Below are positions 48,018 through 60,774 of a DNA stretch of 64,000 bases, one piece after another (positions within the stretch are counted from its first letter, which is position 1; each line of letters opens with the position of its first letter). Origin of the DNA: Hydractinia symbiolongicarpus (Eukaryota > Cnidaria > Hydrozoa > Anthoathecata > Hydractiniidae); NCBI RefSeq assembly GCF_029227915.1, contig NC_079885.1:3410001-3474000 (forward strand), read 5' to 3'. The position numbers were made by a program, and so were the translations under genes. The notes beneath the pieces are model-generated. The model was not told the origin of the DNA and ran no database searches. It saw nothing but the letters and a program-made list of their open reading frames with translations.

Positions 48018-48050
48018 TAAGCATTTTCACACGGGAAATAGCCCGCCGTG
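48018..48050 (-). repeat. Right terminal inverted repeat, bipartite
   Basis: TAAGCATTT at 48018-48026 and CCCGCCGTG at 48042-48050 are the reverse complements of the two left-end blocks, with the same 15-bp spacing. The spacer itself does not match. The tip abuts the ATG target duplication. Confidence 0.88.
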
Positions 48051-48053
48051 ATG
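48051..48053. repeat. Right 3-bp target site duplication (ATG)
   Basis: Repeats the ATG at 42726-42728. From here the interrupted satellite monomer continues with TCAAATTAAGAAG. Confidence 0.9.
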
Positions 48054-48258
48054 TCAAATTAAGAAGAATGTTATTTCTTGGGTCCAATTGTCTCATTTAT
48101 CACATTTTGAGGTCAAAGTCCAAAATCAGTTCAATTAAATCCCACAGTCAATTCTTTCACTGTTAAAAAAGATGCAACCTAGTAATATCAAAAAATATCG
48201 CTAAATACATGATGGTACGAATATGTGACGCAACCGTTGTAATTGAAACGGACTGATA

Positions 48259-51200
48259 CCGTCACAGAGTCAATGTGATGTAGTTTTTAAAACTGTCTCT
48301 CTTTCTTCAGCGCGCGCTAACGGCTATGATTCGTCCCACAGTAAAAAAGGACTTATTTTATATAAATTTTTAATTGAAGCGCTACCATAGGGCCGAGTGT
48401 AATAGCTGAATTCCAGCAATCATGTCAAATTAAGAAGAATGTTATTCCTTGGCGTCCAATAGGCTCATTTATCACATTTATAAGGTCATAGTACAGAATC
48501 ACTTCATTTAAGTCCCACAGTCAATCGTTTCACTGTCAAAAGCAATGCAACTGAGTAATATCGGAAAAAAATCACTAAATACATGTTGGTACGAATACGT
48601 GACGCAACCGTTGTAATTGAAACGGATTGATACAGCCAAGAAGTCAATGAAATGTAGTTTTTGAGAATGTCTCTATTTCTTCAGCGCGTGCTAAAGGTCA
48701 GGATTAGTCCCACAGTAAAAAAAGACTTATTTATCTAAATTTTAAATAAAGCGCTACCACAGTGCCCAGCGAAATCGGTAAATTCTAGCAATCATGAGAA
48801 ATTAAGAAGAATGATATTTCTTGGGTCCAATTGTCTCATTTATCACATTTATGAGGTCAAAGTCCAAAATCAGTTCAATCAAGTCCCACAGTCAATCCTT
48901 TCACTGTTAAAAGCGATGCAACCTAGTAAAATCAGAAAAATATATGGCTAAATATATGTTGGTACAAATATGTGACGCAACCGTTGTAATTGAAACGGAC
49001 TGATACCGTTACAGAGTCAATGTGATGTAGTTTTTAAAACTGTCTCTCTTTCTTCAGCGCGCGCTAACGGCTATGATTCGTCCCACAGTAAAAAAGGACT
49101 TATTTTATATAAATTTTTAATTGAAGCTCTACCATAGGGCCGAGTGTAATAGCTGAATTCCAGCAATCATGTCAAATTAAGAAGAATGTTATTCCTTGGC
49201 GTCCAATAGGCTCATTTATCACATTTATAAGGTCATAGTACAGAATCACTTCAATTAAGTCCCACAGTCAATCGTTTCACTGTCAAAAGCAATGCAACTG
49301 AGTAATATCGGAAAAAAATCACTAAATACATGTTGGTACGAATACGTGACACAACCGTTGTAATTGAAACGGACTGATACCGTTAAAGAGTCAATGAAAT
49401 GTAGTTTTTAAAACTGTTTCTCTTTCTTCAGCGCGGGCTAACGGCTAGGATTAGTCCCACAGTAAAAAAAGACTTATTTATCTAAATTTTAAATAAAGCG
49501 CTACCACAGTGCCCAGCGAAATCGGTAAATTGTAGCAATCATGTCAAATTAAGAAGAATGATATTTCTTGGTTCCAATTGTCTCATTTATCACATTTATG
49601 AGGTCAAAGTCCAAAATCAGTTCAATCAAGTCCCACAGTCAATCCTTTCACTGTTAAAAGCGATGCAACCTAGTAAAATCAGAAAAATATCGCTAAATAT
49701 ATGTTGGTACGAATATGTGACGCAACCGTTGTAACTGAAACGGACTGATACCGTTACAGAGTCAATGAGATGTAGTTTTTAAAACTGTCTCTCTTTCTTC
49801 AGCGTGCGCTAACAGCTATGATTCGTCCCACAAAAAAACTGACTAAGTTATCTAAATTTTTAAATAAAGCGCAACCATAGGGCCGAGTGTAATCGCTGAA
49901 TTCCAGCAATCATGTCAAATTAAGAAGAATGTTATTCCTTGGAGTCCAATTGGCTCATTTATCATATTTATAAGGTCACAGTACAGAATCTTTTCAATTA
50001 AGTCCCAGAGTCAATCGTTTCACTGTTAAAAGCGATATAACTTAATAATATCGGAACAATATCACTAAATACATGTTGGTACGAATATGTGACGCAACCG
50101 TTGTAACTCAAACGGATTTATTCCGCCAGAAATTCAATGAAATGTAGTTTTTGAAAATGTTTCTATTTCTTCAGCGCGCGCTAACGCCTAGGATTGGTCC
50201 CACAGTACAAAATGACTTATTTTGAATAAATTTTTAAGTGAAGCGCTACCATAGCCGAGTGTAATCGCTTATTTCCAGCAATCATGTCAAATTAAGAAGA
50301 ATGTTATTCCTTAGAGTCCAATTCGCTCATTTATCACATTTATAAGGCCACAGTACAGTATCACTTCAATTAAGTCCCACAGTCAATCGTTTCACTGTCA
50401 AAAGCAATACAACTTACTAATGTCGGAAAAAAATCACTAAATACATGTTGGTACGAATACGTGACGCAACCGTTGTAATTGAAACGGATTGATACCGCCA
50501 AGAAGTCAATGAAATGTAGTTTTTGAGAATGTCTCTATTTCTTCAGCGCGTGCTAAAGGTCAGGATTAGTCCCACAGTAAAAAAAGACTTATTTATCTAA
50601 ATTTTAAATAAAGCGCTACCACAGTGCCCAGCGAAATCGGTAAATTCTAGCAATCATGAGAAATTAAGAAGAATGATATTTCTTGGGTCCAATTGTCTCA
50701 TTTATCACATTTATGAGGTCAAAGTCCAAAATCAGTTCAATCGAGTCCCACAGTCAATCCTTTCACTGTTAAAAGCGATGCAACCTAGTAAAATCAGAAA
50801 AATATATGGCTAAATATATGTTGGTACAAATATGTGACGCAACCGTTGTAATTGAAACGGACTGATACCGTTACAGAGTCAATGTGATGTAGTTTTTAAA
50901 ACTGTCTCTCTTTCTTCAGCGCGCGCTAACGGCTATGATTCGTCCCACAGTAAAAAAGGACTTATTTTATATAAATTTTTAATTGAAGCTCTACCATAGG
51001 GCCGAGTGTAATAGCTGAATTCCAGCAATCATGTCAAATTAAGAAGAATGTTATTCCTTGGCGTCCAATAGGCTCATTTATCACATTTATAAGGTCATAG
51101 TACAGAATCACTTCAATTAAGTCCCAAAGTCAATCGTTTCACTGTCAAAAGCAATGCAACTGAGTAATATCGGAAAAAAATCACTAAATACATGTTGGTA

Positions 51201-51980
51201 CGAATACGTGACACAACCGTTGTAATTGAAACGGACTGATACCGTTAAAGAGTCAATGAAATGTAGTTTTTAAAACTGTTTCTCTTTCTTCAGCGCGGGC
51301 TAATTGCTAGGATTAGTCCCACAGTAAAAAAAGACTTATTTATCTAAATTTTAAATAAAGCGCTACCACAGTGCCCAGCGAAATCGGTAAATTGTAGCAA
51401 TCATGTCAAATTAAGAAGAATGATATTTCTTGGTTCCAATTGTCTCATTTATCACATTTATGAGGTCAAAGTCCAAAATCAGTTCAATCAAGTCCCACAG
51501 TCAATCCTTTCACTGTTAAAAGCGATGCAACCTAGTAAAATCAGAAAAATATCGCTAAATATATGTTGGTACGAATATGTGACGCAACCGTTGTAACTGA
51601 AACGGACTGATACCGTTACAGAGTCAATGAGATGTAGTTTTTAAAACTGTCTCTCTTTCTTCAGCGTGCGCTAACAGCTATGATTCGTCCCACAAAAAAA
51701 CTGACTAATTTATCTAAATTTTTAAATAAAGCGCAACCATAGGGCCGAGTGTAATCGCTGAATTCCAGCAATCATGTCAAATTAAGAAGAATGTTATTCC
51801 TTGGAGTCCAATTGGCTCATTTATCATATTTATAAGGTCACAGTACAGAATCTTTTCAATTAAGTCCCAGAGTCAATCGTTTCACTGTTAAAAGCGATAT
51901 AACTTAATAATATCGGAACAATATCACTAAATACATGTTGGTACGAATATGTGACGCAACCGTTGTAACTCAAACGGATT
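48259..51980. repeat. 5-mer HOR, 1862 bp, about two copies
   Basis: Identical variant combinations recur 1862 bp apart: GATATTTCTTGGTTCCAATT at 49561 and 51423, and ATATATGGCTAAATATATG downstream of 48901 and 50763. The copies are near-identical. This local HOR differs from the single ten-monomer copy on the other side of the transposon, so at least some amplification here occurred on one side only. Confidence 0.85.
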
Positions 51981-54900
51981 TATTCCGCCAGAAATTCAAT
52001 GAAATGTAGTTTTTGAAAATGTTTCTATTTCTTCAGCGCGCGCTAACGCCTAGGATTGGTCCCACAGTACAAAATGACTTATTTTGAATAAATTTTTAAG
52101 TGAAGCGCTACCATAGCCGAGTGTAATCGCTTATTTCCAGCAATCATGTCAAATTAAGAAGAATGTTATTCCTTAGAGACCAATTCGCTCATTTATCACA
52201 TTTATAAGGCCACAGTACAGTATCACTTCAATTAAGTCCCACAGTCAATCGTTTCACTGTCAAAAGCAATACAACTTACTAATGTCGGAAAAAAATCACT
52301 AAATACATGTTGGTACGAATACGTGAAGCAACCGTTGTAACTTAGGCGGATTGACACCGTTAGAAAGTCAATGAAATGTAGTTTTTGAAAATGTTTCTAT
52401 TTCTTCAGCGCGCGCTAACGGTTAGGATTGGTCAAACAGTAAAAAATGACTTTTTTATCTAAACTTTTAAATAAAGCGCTACCACAGCGCCCAGCGAAAT
52501 TGGTAAATTCCAACAATCATGTCAAATTAAGAAGAATGTTATTTCTTGGGTCCAATGGTCTCATTTATCACATTTTTGAGGTCAAAGTCCAAAATCAGTT
52601 CAATTAAATCCCACAGTCAATTCTTTCACTGTTAAAAAAGATGCAACCTAGTAAAATCAAAAAATATCGCTAAATACATGATGGTACGAATATGTGACGC
52701 AACCGGTCTAATTGAAACGGACTGATAACGTTAGAGAGTTAATTAAATGCAGTTTATAAAACTGTATCTCTTCCTTCAGCGCGGGCTAACAGCTAGGATT
52801 GGTCCCACCGTAAAAAATGACTTATTTATCTAAATTTTTAAGTGAAGCCCTACCACAGCGCCCAGTGAAATCGGTAAATTCCAGCAATCATGTCAAATTA
52901 AGAAGAGTGATATTTCTTGAGTCCAATTGTCTCACTTATCACATTTATAAGGTCACAGTCCAAAATCAGTTCAATTAAGTACCACAGTCAATCGTTTCAC
53001 TGTTAAAAAAGATGCAACCTAGTAAAATCAGAAAAATATCGCTAAATACATGTTGGTACGAATATGTGACGCAACCGTTGTAACTCAAACGGATTGATAC
53101 CGCCAAGAAGTCAATGAAATGTAGTTTTTGAGAATGTCTCTATTTCTTCAGCGCGCGCTAACGGTTAGGATTGGTCCCACAGTAAAAAATGACTTTTTTA
53201 TCTAAATTTTTAAGTGAAGCCCTACCACAGCGCCCAGTGAAATCGGTAAATTCCAGCAATCATGTCAAATTAAGAAGAATGATATTTCTTGGGTCCAATT
53301 GTCTCACTTATCACATTTATAAGGTCACAGTCCAAAATCAGTTCAATTAAGTACCACAGTCAATCGTTTCCATGTTAAAAGCGATACAACCTAGTGTTAT
53401 CAGAAAAATATCCCTAAATACATGTGGGGACGAATATGTGACTCAACCGTTGTAACTCAAACGGACTCACACCGTTAGAAATTAATTGAAATGTAGTTTT
53501 TAAAACTGTCTCTCTTTCTTCAGCGCGCGATAACGGCTAGGATTTGTCCCACAGTAAAAAATGACTTATTTATCTAAATTTTTAAGTGAAGCCCTACCAC
53601 AGCGCCCAGTGAAATCGGTAAATTCCAGCAATCATGTCAAATTAAGAAGAGTGATATTTCTTGAGTCCAATTGTCTCACTTATCACATTTATAAGGTCAC
53701 AGTCCAAAATCAGTTCAATTAAGTACCACAGTCAATCGTTTCACTGTTAAAAGCAATACAACCTAGTGTTATCAAAAAAATATCCCTAAATACATGTGGG
53801 GACGAATATGTGACTCCACCGTTGTAACTCAAACGGACTCACACCGTTACAAATTAATTGAAATGTAGTTTTTAAAACTGTCTCTATTTCTTCAGCGCGC
53901 GATAACGGCTAGGATTTGTCCCACAGTAAAAAATGACTTATTTATCTAAATTTTTAAATAAAGCGCTACCACAGTGCCCAGCGAAATCGGTAAATTCTAG
54001 CAATCATGTCAAATTAAGAAGAATGATATTTCGTGGGTCCAATTGTCTCATTTTTCACATTTATGAGGCCAAAGTCCAAAATCAGTTCAATCAAGTCCCA
54101 CAGTCAATCCTTTCACTGTTAAAAGCGATGCAACCTAGTAAAATCACAAAAATATCCCTAAATACATGTGGGGACGAATATGTGACTCAACCGATGTAAC
54201 TCAAACGGACTCATACTGTAGAAATTCATTAAAACGTACCTTCTAAAACTGTCTCTATTTCTTCAGCACGCGATAACGGCTAGGATTCGTCCCACAGTAA
54301 ACAGTCACTTATTTATCTAAATTTTTAAATGAAGCGCACCAAACAGCGAACAGTGTAATCGCTGAGTTGCGGCAATCATGTCAAATTAAGAAGAATGTCA
54401 TTTCTTGGGGTCCAGATGGCTCACTTATCACATTTATAAGGTCACAGTCCAAAGTTACTTCAATTAAGTCCCAAAGTCAGTCGTTTCAATGTTAATGGCG
54501 ATATAACTCAATAATATCGGAAGAATATCAATAAATACATGTTGGTACGAATATGTGACGCAACCGTTGTAACTCAAACGGATTGATACCGCCAAGAAGT
54601 CAATGAAATGTAGTTTTTGAGAATGTCTCTATTTCTTCAGCGCGTGCTAACGGTCAGGATTAGTCCCACAGTACAAAATGACTTTTTTATCTAAACTTTT
54701 AAATAAAGCACTACCACAGCGCCCAGCGATATCGGTAAATTCCAACAATCATGTCAAATTAAGAAGAATGTTATTTCTTGGGTACAATTGTCTCATTTAT
54801 CACATTTTTGAGGTCAAAGTCCCAAATCAGTTCAATTAAGTCCCACAGTCAATCCTTTCACTGTTAAAAAAGATGCAACCTAGTAAAATCAGAAAAATAT

Positions 54901-57900
54901 CGCTAAATACATGTTGGTACGAATATGTGACGCAACCGTTGTAACTCAAACGGATTGATACCGCCAAGAAGTCAATGAAATGTAGTTTTTGAGAATGTCT
55001 CTATTTCTTCAGCGCGCGCTAACGGTTAGGATTGGTCCCACAGTAAAAAATGACTTTTTTATCTAAATTTTTAAGTGAAGCCCTACCACAGCGCCCAGTG
55101 AAATCGGTAAATTCCAGCAATCATGTCAAATTAAGAAGAATGATATTTCTTGGGTCCAATTGTCTCACTTATCACATTTATAAGGTCACAGTCCAAAATC
55201 AGTTCAATTAAGTACCACAGTCAATCGTTTCACTGTTAAAAGCGATACAACCTAGTGTTATCAGAAAAATATCCCTAAATACATGTGGGGACGAATATGT
55301 GACTCAACCGTTGTAACTCAAACGGACTCACACCGTTAGAAATTAATTGAAATGTAGTTTTTAAAACTGTCTCTCTTTCTTCAGCGCGCGATAACGGCTA
55401 GGATTTGTCCCACAGTAAAAAATGACTTATTTATCTAAATTTTTAAGTGAAGCCCTACCACAGCGCCCAGTGAAATCGGTAAATTCCAGCAATCATGTCA
55501 AATTAAGAAGAGTGATATTTCTTGGTTCCAATTGTCTCACTTATCACATTTATAAGGTCACAGTCCAAAATCAGTTCAATTAAGTGCCACAGTCAATCGT
55601 TTCACTGCCAAAAGCGATACAACCTAGTATTATCAGAAAAAATATCCCTAAATACATGTGGGGACGAATATGTGACTCAACCGATGTAACTCAAACGGAC
55701 TCATACTGTAGAAATTCATTAAAACGTACCTTCTAAAACTGTCTCTATTTCTTCAGCACGCGATAACGGCTAGGATTCGTCCCACAGTAAACAGTCACTT
55801 ATTTATCTAAATTTTTAAATGAAGCGCACCAAACAGCGACCAGTGTAATCGCTGAGTTGCGGCAATCATGTCAAATTAAGAAGAATGTCATTTCTTGGGG
55901 TCCAGATGGCTCACTTATCACATTTATAAGGTCACAGTCCAAAGTTACTTCAATTAAGTCCCAAAGTCAGTCGTTTCAATGTTAAAGGCGATATAACTCA
56001 ATAATATCGGAAGAATATCAATAAATACATGTTGGTACGAATATGTGACGCAACCGTTGTAACTCAAACGGATTGATACCGCCAAGAAGTCAATGAAATG
56101 TAGTTTTTGAGAATGTCTCTATTTCTTCAGCGCGTGCTAACGGTCAGGATTAGTCCCACAGTAAAAAAAGACTTATTTATCTAAATTTTAAATAAAGCGC
56201 TACCACAGTGCCCAGCGAAATCGGTAAATTCTAGCAATCATGTCAAATTAAGAAGAATGATATTTCGTGGGTCCAATTGTCTCATTTTTCACATTTATGA
56301 GGCCAAAGTCCAAAATCAGTTCAATCAAGTCCCACAGTCAATCCTTTCACTGTTAAAAGCGATGCAACCTAGTAAAATCACAAAAATATCGCTAAATACA
56401 TGTTGGTACGAATATGTGACGCAACCGTTGTAACTCAAACAGATTGATACCGCTAAGAAGTCAATGAAATGTAGTTTTGGAGAATGTCTCTATTTCTTCA
56501 GCGCGTGCTAACGGTCAGGATTTGTCCCACAGTAAAAAAAGACTTTATTATCTAAATTTTAAATAAAGCGCTACCATAGGGCCGAGTGTAATCGCTGAAT
56601 TCCAGCAATCATGTCAAATTAAGAAGAATGTTATTCCTTGGAGTCCAATTGGCTCATTTATCATATTTATAAGGTCACAGTACAGAATCTTTTCAATTAA
56701 GTCCCAGAGTCAATCGTTTCACTGTTAAAAGCGATATAACTTAATAATATCGGAACAATATCACTAAATACATGTTGGTACGAATATGTGACGCAACCGT
56801 TGTAACTCAAACGGATTTATTCCGCCAGAAATTCAATGAAATGTAGTTTTTGAAAATGTTTCTATTTCTTCAGCGCGCGCTAACGGCTAGGATTGGTCCC
56901 ACAGTACAAAATGACTTTTTTATCTAAACTTTTAAATAAAGCACTACCACAGCGCCCAGCGATATCGGTAAATTCCAACAATCATGTCAAATTAAGAAGA
57001 ATGTTATTTCTTGGGTACAATTGTCTCATTTATCACATTTTTGAGGTCAAAGTCCCAAATCAGTTCAATTAAGTCCCACAGTCAATCCTTTCACTGTTAA
57101 AAAAGATGCAACCTAGTAAAATCAGAAAAATATCGCTAAATACATGTTGGTACGAATATGTGACGCAACCGTTGTAACTCAAACGGATTGATACCGCCAA
57201 GAAGTCAATGAAATGTAGTTTTTGAGAATGTCTCTATTTCTTCAGCGCGCGCTAACGGTTAGGATTGGTCCCACAGTAAAAAATGACTTTTTTATCTAAA
57301 TTTTTAAGTGAAGCCCTACCACAGCGCCCAGTGAAATCGGTAAATTCCAGCAATCATGTCAAATTAAGAAGAATGATATTTCTTGGGTCCAATTGTCTCA
57401 CTTATCACATTTATAAGGTCACAGTCCAAAATCAGTTCAATTAAGTACCACAGTCAATCGTTTCACTGTTAAAAGCGATACAACCTAGTGTTATCAGAAA
57501 AATATCCCTAAATACATGTGGGGACGAATATGTGACTCAACCGTTGTAACTCAAACGGACTCACACCGTTAGAAATTAATTGAAATGTAGTTTTTAAAAC
57601 TGTCTCTCTTTCTTCAGCGCGCGATAACGGCTAGGATTTGTCCCACAGTAAAAAATGACTTATTTATCTAAATTTTTAAATGAAGCGCTCCAAACAGCGC
57701 CCAGTGTAATCGCTGAGTTGCGGCAATCATGTCAAATTAAGAAGAATGTCATTTCTTGGGGTCCAGATGGCTTACTTATCACATTTATAAGGTCACAGTC
57801 CAAAGTTACTTCAATTAAGTCCCAGAGTCAGTCGTTTCAATGTTAAAGGCGATATAACTCAATAATATCGGAAGAATAACACTAAATACATGTTGGTACG

Positions 57901-60774
57901 AATATGTGACGCAACCGTTGTAACTCAAACGGATTGATACCGCCAAGAAGTCAATGAAATGTAGTTTTTGAGAAAGTCTCTATTTCTTCAGTGCGTGCTA
58001 ACGGTCAGGATTAGTCCCACAGTAAAAAAAGACTTTTTTATCTAAATTTTAAATAAAGCGCTACCACAGTGCCCAGCGAAATCGGTAAATTCTAGCAATC
58101 ATGTCAAATTAAGAAGAATGATATTTCGTGGGTCCAATTGTCTCATTTTTCACATTTATGAGGCCAAAGTCCAAAATCAGTTCAATCAAGTCCCACAGTC
58201 AATCCTTTCACTGTTAAAAGCGATGCAACCTAGTAAAATCAGAAAAATATCGCTAAATACATGTTGGTACGAATATGTGACGCAACCGTTGTAATTGAAA
58301 CGGACTGATACCGTTACAGAGTCAATGTGATGTAGTTTTTAAAACTGTCTCTCTTTCTTCAGCGCGCGCTAACGGCTATGATTCGTCCCACAGAAAAAAC
58401 TGACTTATTTATCTAAATTTTTAAATGAAGCGCTACCACAGCGCCCAGTTAAAAAGGTAAATTCCAGCAATCATGTCAAGGTAAGAAGAATGTTATTTCT
58501 TGGGTCCAATTGTCTCACTTATCACATTTATAAGATCACAGTCCAAAATAAGTTCAATTAAGTCCCACAGTCAATCGTTTCACTGTTAAAAGCGATGCAA
58601 CCTAGTAATATCCGAATACTATCGCTAAATACATGTTGGTACGCATATGTGACGCAACCGTTGTAACTCAAACAGATTTGTACCGCCAGAAGGTCAATGA
58701 TATGTAGTCTTTGAAACTGTTCCTATTTATTCAGCGCGTGCTAACGGCCAGGATTGGTCCCACAGTAAAAAAGGACTTATTTTATATAAATTTTTAAGTG
58801 AAGCGCTACCATAGGGCCGAGTGTAATAGCTGAATTCCAGCAATCATGTCAAATTAAGAAGAATGTTATTCCTTGGCGTCCAATAGGCTCATTTATCACA
58901 TTTATAAGGTCATAGTACAGAATCACTTCAATTAAGTCCCACAGTCAAGCGTTTCACTGTCAAAAGCAATGCAACTGAGTAATATCGGAAAAAAATCACT
59001 AAATACATGTTGGTACGAATACGTGACGCAACCGTTGTAATTGAAACGGACTGATACCGTTAGAGAGTCAATGAAATGTAGTTTTTAAAACTGTTTCTCT
59101 TTCTTCAGCGCGGGCTAACGGCTAGAATTAGTCCCACAGTAAAAAAAGACTTATTTATCTAAATTTTAAATAAAGCGCTACCACAGTGCCCAGCGAAATC
59201 GGTAAATTGTAGCAATCATGTCAAATTAAGAAGAAAGATATTTCTTTGGTCCAATTGTCTCATTTATCACATTTATGAGGTCAAAGTCCAAAATCAGTTC
59301 AATCAAGTCCCACAGTCAATCCTTTAACTGTTAAAAGCGATGCAACCTAGTAAAATCAGAAAAATATCGCTAAATACATGTTGGTACGAATATGTGACGC
59401 AACCGTTGTAATTGAAACGGACTGATACCGTTACAGAGTCAATGAGATGTAGTTTTTAAAACTGTCTCTCTTTCTTCAGCGTGCGCTAATAGCTATGATT
59501 CGTCCCACAAAAAAAACTGACTAATTTATCTAAATTTTTAAATAAAGCGCAACCATAGGGCCGAGTGTAATCGCTGAATTCCAGCAATCATGTCAAATTA
59601 AGAAGAATGTTATTCCTTGGAGTCCAATTGGCTCATTTATCATATTTATAAGGTCACAGTACAGAATCTTTTCAATTAAGTCCCAGAGTCAATCGTTTCA
59701 CTGTTAAAAGCGATATAACTTAATAATATCGGAACAATATCACTAAATACATGTTGGTACGAATATGTGACGCAACCGTTGTAACTCAAACGGATTTATT
59801 CCGCCAGAAATTCAATGAAATGTAGTTTTTGAAAATGTTTCTATTTCTTCAGCGCGCGCTAACGCCTAGGATTGGTCCCACAGTACAAAATGACTTATTT
59901 TGAATAAATTTTTAAGTGAAGCGCTACCATAGCCGAGTGTAATCGCTTATTTCCAGCAATCATGTCAAATTAAGAAGAATGTTATTCCTTAGAGTCCAAT
60001 TCGCTCATTTATCACATTTATAAGGCCACAGTACAGTATCACTTCAATTAAGTCCCACAGTCAATCGTTTCACTGTCAAAAGCAATACAACTTACTAATG
60101 TCGGAAAAAAATCACTAAATACATGTTGGTACGAATACGTGCAGCAACCGTTGTAACTTAGGCGGATTGACACCGTTAGAAAGTCAATGAAATGTAGTTT
60201 TTAAAACTGTCTCTCTTTCTTCAGCGCGCGCTAACGGCTAGGATTGGTCCCACAGTAAAAATGACTTATTTATCTAAATTTTAAATAAAGCGCTACCACA
60301 GTGCCCAGCGAAATCGGTATATTCTAGCAATCATGTCAAATTAAGAAAAATGATATTTCGTGGGTCCAATTGTCTCATTTATCACATTTATAAGGTCACA
60401 GTCCAGAATCACTTCAATTAAGTCCCACAGTCAATCGTTTCACTGGTAAAAGCAATACAACTTAGTAATAATGGAAAAGAATCACTAAATACATGTTAGT
60501 ACGAATACGTCACGCAACCTTTGTAAGTTAAGCGGATTGACACCGTTAGAAAGTCAATGAAATGTAGTTTTTGAAAGTGTCTCAATTTCTTCAGCCCGGG
60601 CTAACTGCTAGGATTGGTCCCACAGTAAAAATGACTTATTTTATCTAAATTTTTAAGAGAAGCGCTACCATTGGGCCGAGTGTAATCGCTGAATTGCAGC
60701 AATCATGTCAAATTAAGAAGAACGTTATTCCTTGGAATCCAATTGGCTCATCTATCACATTTATAAGGTCACAG

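Larger units (their letters stand above)
42729..48050 (+). mobile_element. DNA transposon, 5322 bp, RAG1/Transib/CMC-like, apparently complete
   Basis: A non-satellite block bounded by inverted repeats CACGGCGGG / CCCGCCGTG and a perfect ATG duplication; excising it restores an intact satellite monomer. Two uninterrupted ORFs lie on the + strand: 44150-44653 (167 aa) and 44709-47087 (792 aa, predicted DDE transposase). The 5' non-coding part is about 1.4 kb and the 3' part about 1 kb. Intact ORFs, matching termini and an undegraded target duplication point to a young and possibly autonomous copy. Terminal CAC and a 3-bp duplication are known from CACTA/EnSpm-type (CMC) elements. The protein motifs look closer to RAG1/Transib, whose duplications are normally 5 bp. 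The superfamily is therefore left open. Confidence 0.92.

Noticed and set aside
42729-48050. KDZ (Kyakuja/Dileera/Zisupton) or hAT assignment of the transposon
   Set aside because: The target duplication is 3 bp rather than about 8 bp, and I do not see the family motifs expected around the final glutamate.
47954-48166. 70-aa ORF across the right end of the transposon
   Set aside because: It crosses the transposon/satellite boundary and ends in satellite sequence.
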